DNA of 64,000 nucleotides from CAG-582 sp964551965. Lineage in GTDB: Bacteria; Bacillota_I; Bacilli_A; RF39; UBA660. Within the stretch, counting starts at the first letter, position 1. Every line of letters starts with the position of its first letter. Under the pieces are notes generated by a model. That model was given only the letters and a program-made list of their open reading frames with translations. It had not been told where the DNA came from and made no database searches. Location of the stretch: NCBI GenBank assembly GCA_964551965.1, contig CAZKFB010000002.1:1-64000 (forward strand). Reading direction: 5' to 3'. The translations under genes were made by a program, and so were the position numbers. Positions 40,562-48,868 of the stretch are shown one piece after another.

Positions 40562-40882
40562 ATGAATCAGTATTTGATACCAGCAAACTCTAAGAGGTCA
40601 ATGTTAATTTTAGGGCTATTTACACCAATTGATTTAATCATAGTAGGAGTAGGTGGAGGAATAACAGCAATGCTGATGTTTATAATGTCGGCTAGTACAT
40701 TAAAAGATGTAATAACGATATTAACTCCTTTACTAATAAGTGTAGTAATGGTATTACCAGTACCAAATCATAGAAATATATGGCAATTGACAGCCAATAT
40801 ATATAATTATTTTAGTAAGAGAAGAACTTACTATTGGAGAGGTTGGTGTTTTACAAATGGCGAAGAAAACGAAGAAAAGTAA
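40562..40882 (+). CDS. PrgI/VirB3-like small membrane protein
   Basis: A 106-residue protein with two close membrane segments (about 15-43 and 48-67) followed by a basic tail (VPNHRNIWQLTANIYNYFSKRRTYYWRG). This matches the size and layout of PrgI/VirB3 proteins, which link the VirB4 ATPase to the channel and are encoded directly before virB4, as here. GGGAGG precedes the ATG. Its end overlaps the next gene by 26 bases. Confidence 0.75.
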   Translation: MNQYLIPANSKRSMLILGLFTPIDLIIVGVGGGITAMLMFIMSASTLKDVITILTPLLISVVMVLPVPNHRNIWQLTANIYNYFSKRRTYYWRGWCFTNGEENEEK

Positions 40883-41465
40883 TGAACCTACAAGTAAATA
40901 TACGGAAGATTGGTTACCAATTAAAAAAATTCAAGGTGGTATGATCTATGTGCCTGGATCTAATCCTTTAGAGGGAGAAAAAATAATAACAGGTATTAGA
41001 GTAGAACCAAAGAATATATTCATTTCTGATCAAGAAACTCAAGATCGTACAATTATGGGACTTAGAAATTTCTATAATACAATTGACTTTGAATTCTGGT
41101 TAATTTGTTGTGATAGACCGGTAGATATTAACTTATATAAATCAGAACTAGAAATAATGTATAATGAAGCGCAAAATCAACAAATACGTAAATTAATAGT
41201 TCAAGATATTAATAAGTGTGATAAGTTTATTGGCCCTGAAATTAATGCTGTTGATACAGAATATTATATTTTATTTAAAGAAAATGCTAAAAATACGGAT
41301 TTAATTCAAAAACGAGTTCATAATATGATTTCCGGATTAGCTGCGGCTGGATTAAATTCAAGACAAATGTCTGATGATGACATTAGAGTTTTATTAGATA
41401 GTTTCTTTAATGATTCAAAAAGAGTAGAGTTTGGGACGGTGATGACTGATGTCGAAGGCAACTGA
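40857..41465 (+). CDS. Stand-alone VirB4 N-terminal-domain-like protein
   Basis: The opening after the basic start, TEDWLPIKKIQGGMIYVPG then ITGIRVEPKNIFISDQETQDRTIMGLRNFY, matches the N-terminal domain of VirB4/TraC ATPases (…WLPIKDI…GI…ILEVEPINF…). There is no Walker motif in its 202 residues. The ATPase part is encoded by the next gene, with which it overlaps by 17 bases. The two together approximate one VirB4. Both have good internal continuity, so this is a stable gene split rather than a recent frameshift, as far as can be seen. Confidence 0.75.
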   Translation: MAKKTKKSNEPTSKYTEDWLPIKKIQGGMIYVPGSNPLEGEKIITGIRVEPKNIFISDQETQDRTIMGLRNFYNTIDFEFWLICCDRPVDINLYKSELEIMYNEAQNQQIRKLIVQDINKCDKFIGPEINAVDTEYYILFKENAKNTDLIQKRVHNMISGLAAAGLNSRQMSDDDIRVLLDSFFNDSKRVEFGTVMTDVEGN

Positions 41466-43242
41466 AAAATCTGAAATTGCACCAAAAGGGTTGAACTTTA
41501 AAATTAATGAATTCATGATTAGTGATAAATTTGCTACGATACTTACTGTTTTAGAGTATCCAAAAGCTATTGGCCCTGGATTCTTAAGTAATATTACTAG
41601 TATTGCTGGTGTTAAAGTAGTTATTAAACATATTCCAATTGATTTTGGAACAATGCAAAAAGCAATAAATAAAGAAATTGCGGAATTAAAAGATGCATTT
41701 CAAAAAGAAAATGACCATACATTGAAAGAAAGAATTAGACTTGATTATGAATCAATGGAAAATTTCGTTCAAATGCTTGCTGCAACTCAATCAAAGATAT
41801 TTGATTTTCAAATGCATATTATGGTTCTTGCGGATACTAAAGATGAATTAGATGCTAAGAAATTCCAAGTTAAGAACTTCTTGACTGCTCTAAATATGAG
41901 AGCAATACCAATGATGTTTGAACTTGAAAAAGTACTTAAGAGTATGTTACCAGTATTCCCAAAGCAGGATGTTGAAGCACGTATTGGTATTCCAATTCCA
42001 GCACCAACAGTTGCTGCCATGTATCCTTTCGTATTTGATAGTATTAAAGATCCAGGATTATCAACATTGTTTGGAATAGATGCTTCGGGTGGTGTTGTAT
42101 TATTTAACCAATTCTTATATCAAGTAAGAAAAGAAACTAATAGAAATAATGCCAATATGATTATTCTTGGTACTTCAGGTTCAGGTAAATCAACAGCAGC
42201 TAAATTACAACTTCGTAATCATATTAGAAATGGTTATCAAATTGTTTGTATCGATCCTGAAGGTGAATATGAACATTTAGCTAATCAATATGGTGGTTCA
42301 TTCATTGATCTTGGAAAAGGTGGATCTTATGGAATGGTTAACCCACTAGAAGTTATTGTTGATACTGATGATGAAGAACTGGCTCAAGGATTAGGGTATA
42401 CAGTTTTAACTAGATCATTACAATCTATTAAAGCATTTATGAAATATTATAGTCCAGACATCGAAGAGGATGTATTAGCAATGTTCTCTGAGATTGTTCA
42501 AGAGACATACAAGAGATTTGGAATTGACTTCAATACAGACTTTGCTCATTTCCAAGCTGAAAATTATCCTACATTCGATGATGTATATACAACTATTAAA
42601 GGTAAACTTTTAGCAATGCCGGAAGCTACTCGTGAAAGAGATGTTATGGAACGTCTTGAATTAAAGGTTAGACCATTTGTTAATGAATTAAGATATTACT
42701 TTAATGGACATACAACAATCGAAAATAATTCCGATTTCATTGTATTTAATATAAAAGATGTTATGAACAGTGAAGAGAGTATTAGAAATGCTTTATTCTT
42801 CAACATCTTAAAGTATGCTTGGGGTTTATGTCTTGATAAATCAAAGAATACAGTTATGATGGTTGATGAAGCTCACATTCTATTGTCTGGTGGAAATGAA
42901 TTAGGTGCTGAATACTTAGCACAAATGCAAAGACGTGCTCGTAAGTACAATACAGGTACAATCATAATTACACAACAACCAACAGACTTTGCTGCTGAAA
43001 ATGTTATCATGCATGGTAAAGCAATATTTGATAATGCAGCTTATTATCTTGTTATGGGATTAAAGAAACAAGCTGTTGAAGATTTAGCTAAACTAATAGA
43101 TTTAAATGAAAATGAAAAAGAGAGCATTAAGACTTACGTTCAAGGAGAAGCTTTATTTGTATGTGGTTCTCGAAGAATGAGAATTAATGTTGTAATAACT
43201 CAAGATGAATTAGATTCATTTGGATCTGGTGGTGGACTATAG
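41449..43242 (+). CDS. VirB4-family secretion ATPase
   Basis: 597 residues with Walker A GTSGSGKST (241-249), Walker B MMVDEAH (470-476), the QMQRRARKYN segment and TIIITQQPTDF, all typical of VirB4/TraE motor ATPases that power substrate transfer and channel assembly. NLEV-type IDPEGEYEHLA also fits. It lacks the first N-terminal subdomain, which is encoded separately just upstream. Next to PrgI/VirB3-like and cell-wall hydrolase genes, as in Gram-positive conjugation modules. Confidence 0.93.
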   Translation: MSKATEKSEIAPKGLNFKINEFMISDKFATILTVLEYPKAIGPGFLSNITSIAGVKVVIKHIPIDFGTMQKAINKEIAELKDAFQKENDHTLKERIRLDYESMENFVQMLAATQSKIFDFQMHIMVLADTKDELDAKKFQVKNFLTALNMRAIPMMFELEKVLKSMLPVFPKQDVEARIGIPIPAPTVAAMYPFVFDSIKDPGLSTLFGIDASGGVVLFNQFLYQVRKETNRNNANMIILGTSGSGKSTAAKLQLRNHIRNGYQIVCIDPEGEYEHLANQYGGSFIDLGKGGSYGMVNPLEVIVDTDDEELAQGLGYTVLTRSLQSIKAFMKYYSPDIEEDVLAMFSEIVQETYKRFGIDFNTDFAHFQAENYPTFDDVYTTIKGKLLAMPEATRERDVMERLELKVRPFVNELRYYFNGHTTIENNSDFIVFNIKDVMNSEESIRNALFFNILKYAWGLCLDKSKNTVMMVDEAHILLSGGNELGAEYLAQMQRRARKYNTGTIIITQQPTDFAAENVIMHGKAIFDNAAYYLVMGLKKQAVEDLAKLIDLNENEKESIKTYVQGEALFVCGSRRMRINVVITQDELDSFGSGGGL

Positions 43243-43261
43243 TATTTAGGTGGGTGTTACA

Positions 43262-45574
43262 ATGAATTTTAAAAATCAAAATAAGAATAGCAACAAAAAA
43301 GGTAATTTAATTACCCTTTTTGTCGTTATGGTATTTAGTATAATAATTGGTATAGACAATGTATTTGCTGCAAACTTTAAATATAGTGAGTTCAATTGGG
43401 ATCAATTCTATGAATCAAAGAAGAGTTTCTGGGAAGATGCTTGTAAAGATGAAAATGGTGAAGTAGATGGCAAATGCAGTTATGAAGTATTAAAAGCCCA
43501 AAAGAAATTCTATACTAAATTTTATAAGATGTTAGCAAAATATGAGAGAAAAGGTCTATTTATTAATGATGATATTATACTAGAGACTGTTTTCTATGAA
43601 ATGAATCCTAGTCAATTTGCCGATAATGGAAAAGAATATATGGAAAACTATTATGAATCAGGAAGTGATTTATCAGATAAAAAAGGTCTTTATATCATTG
43701 ATGAAGCTGATTTAGAAGATCCAGATATTGAAGATGACTATAGCAATGAGAGTGCAGCAACTTATTTCCAAAAAGAAAATGATACTCTTAAGACCTTAGT
43801 TAAAAATATGATATCTAATTCTACAAGTTGTTATGGTGTTTATGGCAATCCAACAGTTCATACGGCATCAGATGGTTCTACTTATGAATCATGTGATAAT
43901 GGTGGAGTTATAACTTATGTTAAAGGAAGAGGGAAAAAATGTGCCGATACTTTACAAAGTAAAAATGAATTAGGTTTCTGGCAATATTATGTAAGTAAAT
44001 GGGCTTATGATGAAACATTACCACTTTTACTTCGTGTTTCTTTCTTACTAAGAAGTCCGGAAGATAAATATCATACTGCATGTAAGGAAATTACTGGTTA
44101 TCCGGAAGAAACAGCGTATGTATATAATGATAAACCGGAAGTAAGTACAAATCGTTATTTTGATTTTTTAAGCTATTCAACTTATTTTGATGGTAAAATT
44201 CATTTACAGGAGCATTTTAAAGATAATATATTAGATCCTGCAGGAGTTGATTGTTTAACATCGACAGTATGTGAAAATTCTCTTGAAGCAAAAGGAGAAT
44301 ATGACATATATGAAGGAGAATTAATTAATTCAAGAAGACAAATAATAGATGATATTATTGGTATATTAAATAATTATGGATATGATATTACTTATGATCC
44401 ATTAGAAGCAAATTCTTATAATGCTGCGGAAGCTCAAGAAGCTGTTCGTAAAACTTTCTATTGGCCAATTGGTAGTGATGAAACAGAAGAGAGAAATGGT
44501 GTTATCTATGCTGATGGAGAACCAGCTAGTAAAACAGTTGAAAGTTATTATGGAAAGAGAAAAAATGCTATTACAGGAAAAGAGGAATTCCATTATGGTA
44601 TAGATATTACTGGTGTTGATGGGGTTACTAATGTCGTTGCTGTATATCGTGGAGAAGTAATTGCTGTAGTTAATAGTTGTTCCGTTGGTGATACAGCTTG
44701 TAATGAAGGTTATGGAAATATGATTATTCTATCACATTCAAATGGAGATTATACGGTATATGCTCATTTAGCTAGTGTTGATCCATCAGTTACAATGGGT
44801 GTAAGTGTTGATAAAGGTCAATTAATTGGAAAAGTAGGAAGTACGGGAGCAACAAATACTGCTAATTTACATTTCGAATTACGTAAAGGTGGAAATTCAG
44901 TAACTTATGCTGTTGATCCTTTAGGCGAATTTAATCCAGAAAATCCACGTCCTGAAGTAGCTGCCGGAGATTTCTCAGTTCATGAGACATCTTTAACTAA
45001 AGAAGAATTTGTTTCAAGATTGAGAAACTATTGTAATATTTCTAGATGTTCAAATGCTTTCTATAATGTATTTGTTATGAATGCTGAAAGTGTTTATGAT
45101 ACTTCTATTAATAATAATGTTAATCCGGAATTAGTCGTTGTTCGTGGAGCTAAAGAAGGAATGAGTCCTGGCGGAAATACTCATAACTATTGGGGTATTG
45201 GATGTTATAATGGAGCTGGTGTTTCAGCTTGTCATATCTATGGTGATTTAGGAGCCGGAATTGGGGGCTTTGCAAATGCCGTTAAAGGTTATAATACAGT
45301 TTCGGAAATGATGAGTAAATATGCTTTTATTGGACACTATTGGTATAATCCAGGAAGTTGGAGTAATGGTGGATGTAAGTATTATCCATATATTCAACAA
45401 TATATGAGTCCTGAACGTTCAAGTTACGTTGGAGGAGTATGTAATAGTGGAAGAAGTTGTTCTACATCAGGCGGAGAATATTGTGTTAAAACTAATGATG
45501 AAGATCAAAAGGCATATTCTATGTATAATATAAAAGGTATGGTTGATATGAGGTTTGTTGCATTCGGAGTATAG
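43262..45574 (+). CDS. Secretion-associated cell-wall hydrolase: M23 endopeptidase plus glucosaminidase-like domain
   Basis: A signal peptide or anchor (about 15-36, ending VFAAN) is followed by an unfamiliar Cys-containing region (40-390). An M23 (LytM) domain runs about 435-560: HYGIDITG with His444 and Asp448, YTVYAHL, and NLHFEL with His537. A C-terminal lysozyme/glucosaminidase-like domain (about 590-770; NVNPELVVVRGAKEGMS, THNYWGIGCYNG, GFANAVKGY) carries several Cys. Such dual enzymes open the wall for the secretion channel, as CwlT/PrgK do in other Gram-positive systems. TTAGGTGGG supports the ATG at 43262. Confidence 0.88.
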   Translation: MNFKNQNKNSNKKGNLITLFVVMVFSIIIGIDNVFAANFKYSEFNWDQFYESKKSFWEDACKDENGEVDGKCSYEVLKAQKKFYTKFYKMLAKYERKGLFINDDIILETVFYEMNPSQFADNGKEYMENYYESGSDLSDKKGLYIIDEADLEDPDIEDDYSNESAATYFQKENDTLKTLVKNMISNSTSCYGVYGNPTVHTASDGSTYESCDNGGVITYVKGRGKKCADTLQSKNELGFWQYYVSKWAYDETLPLLLRVSFLLRSPEDKYHTACKEITGYPEETAYVYNDKPEVSTNRYFDFLSYSTYFDGKIHLQEHFKDNILDPAGVDCLTSTVCENSLEAKGEYDIYEGELINSRRQIIDDIIGILNNYGYDITYDPLEANSYNAAEAQEAVRKTFYWPIGSDETEERNGVIYADGEPASKTVESYYGKRKNAITGKEEFHYGIDITGVDGVTNVVAVYRGEVIAVVNSCSVGDTACNEGYGNMIILSHSNGDYTVYAHLASVDPSVTMGVSVDKGQLIGKVGSTGATNTANLHFELRKGGNSVTYAVDPLGEFNPENPRPEVAAGDFSVHETSLTKEEFVSRLRNYCNISRCSNAFYNVFVMNAESVYDTSINNNVNPELVVVRGAKEGMSPGGNTHNYWGIGCYNGAGVSACHIYGDLGAGIGGFANAVKGYNTVSEMMSKYAFIGHYWYNPGSWSNGGCKYYPYIQQYMSPERSSYVGGVCNSGRSCSTSGGEYCVKTNDEDQKAYSMYNIKGMVDMRFVAFGV

Positions 45575-45582
45575 GTGATATT

Positions 45583-46104
45583 ATGAAAATAAGTGAAACA
45601 GAGAGAAAAGTATTAATTGTATGGTTAATTATTGGTGTATTAATATTCATAGCAATAGTTTTAATTAATGTAAAACCCAAAACTAATGAATCGAAAAAAC
45701 CTAATACTCAACCGGGGGAAAACCATGTAAGTGATCGTGTTCGTTACTATACCGTAAAAAATGCAATTAATAAGTATTATTCATATAAGAATGCATCAGA
45801 TTATGATTCTGTACTTAAGATACTAGATGCTTCTTATGTTGAAGAAAATCATATTGATGAAGATACTATTACCACATTTATAGGAGAATCTGATAGTCTT
45901 TTAACTTTTGATACTGGAGTTATGTGTTTAAAGAGTTATAATTCAGGTGTGTATGTTTATGTTGTTGAAGGTTATGAAGAAACAATGACTACCGGTGAGA
46001 CAAAAAATAAAATGTATTATCAAGTTACTTTAGATGGCAATACTTCATTATTTAGTTTACTTCCAATAAGTGAGAGTATTTATGGAGGTGTTTGCAATGA
46101 ATAG
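45583..46104 (+). CDS. VirB8/TcpC-like membrane protein 1
   Basis: One membrane segment (about 10-29) and an external domain of about 130 residues (RVRYYTVKNAINKYYSYKN, SVLKILDASYVEENH, MYYQVTLDGN) with the NTF2-like profile of VirB8/TcpC channel subunits. Length 173. It overlaps the following similar gene by 8 bases; the pair probably arose as related subunits. Family assignment rests on topology and context. Confidence 0.62.
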   Translation: MKISETERKVLIVWLIIGVLIFIAIVLINVKPKTNESKKPNTQPGENHVSDRVRYYTVKNAINKYYSYKNASDYDSVLKILDASYVEENHIDEDTITTFIGESDSLLTFDTGVMCLKSYNSGVYVYVVEGYEETMTTGETKNKMYYQVTLDGNTSLFSLLPISESIYGGVCNE

Positions 46105-46600
46105 TTTTATCTCATCATTAAAAGAAAATAAAAAGTTAGTAATAATTACATTGGTAGTTATTGCAATAGTTATTGGTGTTGCTATTTATAATAGTTTAAA
46201 ACCAGAACCACAACACAATCCAGAAATAAATGAATATAACGAAGTACATTATATAAAGAAAAATTATCAAGTAAATGAATATAGTGTAGTTAATATTTCT
46301 GAATTAGATTTATTAAATGCATATTTAAAGAAATATATTAATTTATCAATTAATAAACCGGAAGAGGCATTTAATATGCTTTCTAAGGAATCTAAAGAAT
46401 CATTCCATAATAGTGTGGATGAATATAAAGAATATGTAAATAGTATTACTTCTATTTATTCAAAAGATAATGAAGTAGTAAAATATCGTAAAGGAGAAGG
46501 AAGAAACAACACAGATATTGTTGATTCTGAAAGTAATAAATATACTATTAAAGAACATTCAACTTGGGATATAGAAATTACATTGAATGGAAAAGAGTAA
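46097..46600 (+). CDS. VirB8/TcpC-like membrane protein 2
   Basis: Similar layout to the preceding gene: membrane segment at about 13-32, then an external domain (LDLLNAYLKKYINLSINKPEEAFNMLSKESKESF, a helix pattern seen in NTF2-like folds). The C-terminal strand WDIEITLNG fits as well. GGAGGTG (46084-46090) sets ATG 46097. Two adjacent VirB8-like genes suggest a hetero-oligomeric ring. Confidence 0.62.
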   Translation: MNSFISSLKENKKLVIITLVVIAIVIGVAIYNSLKPEPQHNPEINEYNEVHYIKKNYQVNEYSVVNISELDLLNAYLKKYINLSINKPEEAFNMLSKESKESFHNSVDEYKEYVNSITSIYSKDNEVVKYRKGEGRNNTDIVDSESNKYTIKEHSTWDIEITLNGKE

Positions 46601-46629
46601 AATAAAATTTTAGGGAAGAAGGTGATTTT

Positions 46630-48090
46630 ATGGGTGTAGCAAATATAGCAAGTAGTGCAGCTAGTGGAGCAGCTAGTTCAGCAGCATCACAAGCTACTTC
46701 ATCGGTTGCATCAAATGCAGCAGCAAAAGGTGCAAGTGTTGGAGGATCATTACCATCATCAAGCATGCCTGCACTTAAAACTTCATCTCCTGCACCTATG
46801 AATGGTGGAGGACTCCCATCTAGTTCGCCATCTAACGGATCTCATTCTTCTTTACCAGATATTGAAGAGAAATCTTCAAGTGTTGAAAAAGATACGCATT
46901 CTAATGTGGATAGAGAAACTAATTCAGGACAAAGTGAGATAGAACAAGAAAATTCTCCTTCTACGGAAGAAAATGTACCTGAAGAGACTACTGATTCGAA
47001 AGAAAATTCTAAAGAGAAAAAATCACAAGATATTGATGATGGAAAATATCATGCTAAAGATAATCAAGAAGTCGGTCCAGGACAAAAGATAGATGAGGAT
47101 GGCAATGTCGTTGATACTGGAAACAAAAAATTTACTAAAGCCTTAGCTGTTGGAGCAGCTACCTATTTTGGGGGAGCCGAAGGTGGAGAGACTGCCAATG
47201 CTCTAGCTAAGACAGATGCCGGAAACAAATTAACGGGTGTTGTTGCCGATCAAATGGATAAATCAGTTGCCGGTAAGATAACGGAAGATTTAGGTGATTC
47301 GGGAGCAGCAGACGCTATTTTAGATACTGCCGATACCGTAAGTGCAGCTAAAAGTGGAGATGTTAAAGGAGCTTTAAAATCAGGGAAGAGTGCTATAAAA
47401 AATCTTGGTAAGACTATTAAGCACTATGCTCTTATCATTGGTCTATCTCTACTTGTAGTCTTGGGACCAATTATTATGGTTGGAGTTGTAATTGCTGCAG
47501 TATGTGGACCAGTACTTGGTGGATTTATGGATGTTACAAGTGCATTCGGTGAATTTGTCGATGATGTTGGAGACTTTTTTACTGGTGAAAATGATATTAC
47601 TGGTACCACCGGGGGAGATAATTTAGAAGAAATAATGCAAAATGCTGATCAAATAGTAGCTGAAGTTCCTGACTATTCATCACTTACAGATGTTCAACAA
47701 GGAATTGTTGCAGCAGCAGCAGCCGGAGTAGCATCAGGTAGACCATATAGTTATGGAGGAAAACCAACAGGGCCTGGATTAAGCGGAATACCAACGACAG
47801 GAATAGATTGTTCGGGATTTGTAGGTTGGTCAATTTGGACAGCAACCAATAAAAAACCTGGAGCACTCGGAACTTCAACAATGGTAGCCAATATAGGTAC
47901 TATTTTTGAAGAAATACCAGAAAGTGAACTAAAACCTGGCGATATTGGATTAAAACATAAAAATTCAGGATCAAATCATACTGGAATATATGCAGGAAAT
48001 GGAATGTGGCTTCATGCGGCAAATTCTACTTCCGGTTTAATTAAAAGCAATTATAAAAGCTTTACTGTATATTTAAGATATGTAGGTTAA
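46630..48090 (+). CDS. Membrane-anchored NlpC/P60 endopeptidase of the secretion operon
   Basis: Residues 1-265 are cytosolic low complexity: Ala/Ser-rich, then Pro/Ser/Glu-rich and an Ala/Gly/Asp region. A membrane segment at about 272-298 exports the C-terminal NlpC/P60 domain (355-486), with RPYSYGG, catalytic Cys394 in IDCSGFVGW, and His in SNHTGIYAG, then HAANS. P60 enzymes cut stem peptides in peptidoglycan. No N-terminal signal peptide exists, so the long N-terminal region stays inside, unusual for this class. It may connect the wall hydrolase to the channel. Confidence 0.85.
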   Translation: MGVANIASSAASGAASSAASQATSSVASNAAAKGASVGGSLPSSSMPALKTSSPAPMNGGGLPSSSPSNGSHSSLPDIEEKSSSVEKDTHSNVDRETNSGQSEIEQENSPSTEENVPEETTDSKENSKEKKSQDIDDGKYHAKDNQEVGPGQKIDEDGNVVDTGNKKFTKALAVGAATYFGGAEGGETANALAKTDAGNKLTGVVADQMDKSVAGKITEDLGDSGAADAILDTADTVSAAKSGDVKGALKSGKSAIKNLGKTIKHYALIIGLSLLVVLGPIIMVGVVIAAVCGPVLGGFMDVTSAFGEFVDDVGDFFTGENDITGTTGGDNLEEIMQNADQIVAEVPDYSSLTDVQQGIVAAAAAGVASGRPYSYGGKPTGPGLSGIPTTGIDCSGFVGWSIWTATNKKPGALGTSTMVANIGTIFEEIPESELKPGDIGLKHKNSGSNHTGIYAGNGMWLHAANSTSGLIKSNYKSFTVYLRYVG

Positions 48091-48102
48091 GGAGGATTAT
48101 AA

Positions 48103-48813
48103 ATGAAAAAAGTGTTAGTTTTAATAACCATTTTTGTTTTAACATTCTCATTTAATGTATTTGCTATGGATTTTAAAACAGTAAATGTTACAGCAACTTT
48201 TTCTGAAGAAATTGATTTTGCTGATATAGAAAAAGTTAAATTAATAATTTTCGGTGAGGGTATAGATTATGTCGATGATGCAGCATCAGTATTAAATATC
48301 ATCGATTTAACAAAAGATAATAATTATACCAAATCGATAAACGATACTAAAATAACCGATCAAAGTAATTTATTTGCTATGGTAGATAAAGATAGATATG
48401 GGGTATATAATTGTGATATATTATTAGATACTAGTCTTATCGATACAGCAAATATTACTATTCAAATAAGTAAAAACAATTTTCCTAAAAATGAATTTTC
48501 ACAAATACCTTCAGACATTATCGATAGAATAATTGGAAAAAGTACGACAAATAATAATTCGGGAAATACAAATGGTAATAGTGGAGATAATAATAGTGAA
48601 GACAATGAAGTAACTGTTGGAACAACGACAACTAAACCAACAACGACAACAAATGAAATAATTTATCGAGAAGAATTGAAAAAAAGAGAAAAAGAAGAAC
48701 AAGATAAAAAGAAAAATAATATTGTATCTATTGTACTTTATGTTATTATAGGTGCTATACTATTAATTGGTTTAGTATTTATAATGTATAAATTTATAAT
48801 GGCTAATAAATAA
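48103..48813 (+). CDS. Exported protein with C-terminal membrane anchor, secretion operon
   Basis: Signal peptide 1-21 (VFA before MD), ectodomain of about 140 residues (FKTVNVTATFSEEIDFADIEKVKLIIFGEG), Asn/Gly and Thr-rich linkers (GTTTTKPTTTTNE), a charged helix and a C-terminal membrane segment (about 208-230). I do not recognise the family. AGGAGG precedes the ATG and it lies 12 bases after the P60 gene. Probably a surface component of the channel or an adhesin for cell contact; this is inference from position. Confidence 0.65.
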   Translation: MKKVLVLITIFVLTFSFNVFAMDFKTVNVTATFSEEIDFADIEKVKLIIFGEGIDYVDDAASVLNIIDLTKDNNYTKSINDTKITDQSNLFAMVDKDRYGVYNCDILLDTSLIDTANITIQISKNNFPKNEFSQIPSDIIDRIIGKSTTNNNSGNTNGNSGDNNSEDNEVTVGTTTTKPTTTTNEIIYREELKKREKEEQDKKKNNIVSIVLYVIIGAILLIGLVFIMYKFIMANK

Positions 48814-48868
48814 AGGTAGAAAAATTACCATAATTATATTATAATAAATAAGAGAAGGAGGGGCTGCT

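Noticed and set aside
40857..41465. VirB4 split explained as a sequencing frameshift
   Set aside because: The second gene has its own start in a 17-base overlap and the first ends in a natural tail; a single-base error cannot be excluded without reads but is not needed to explain the layout.
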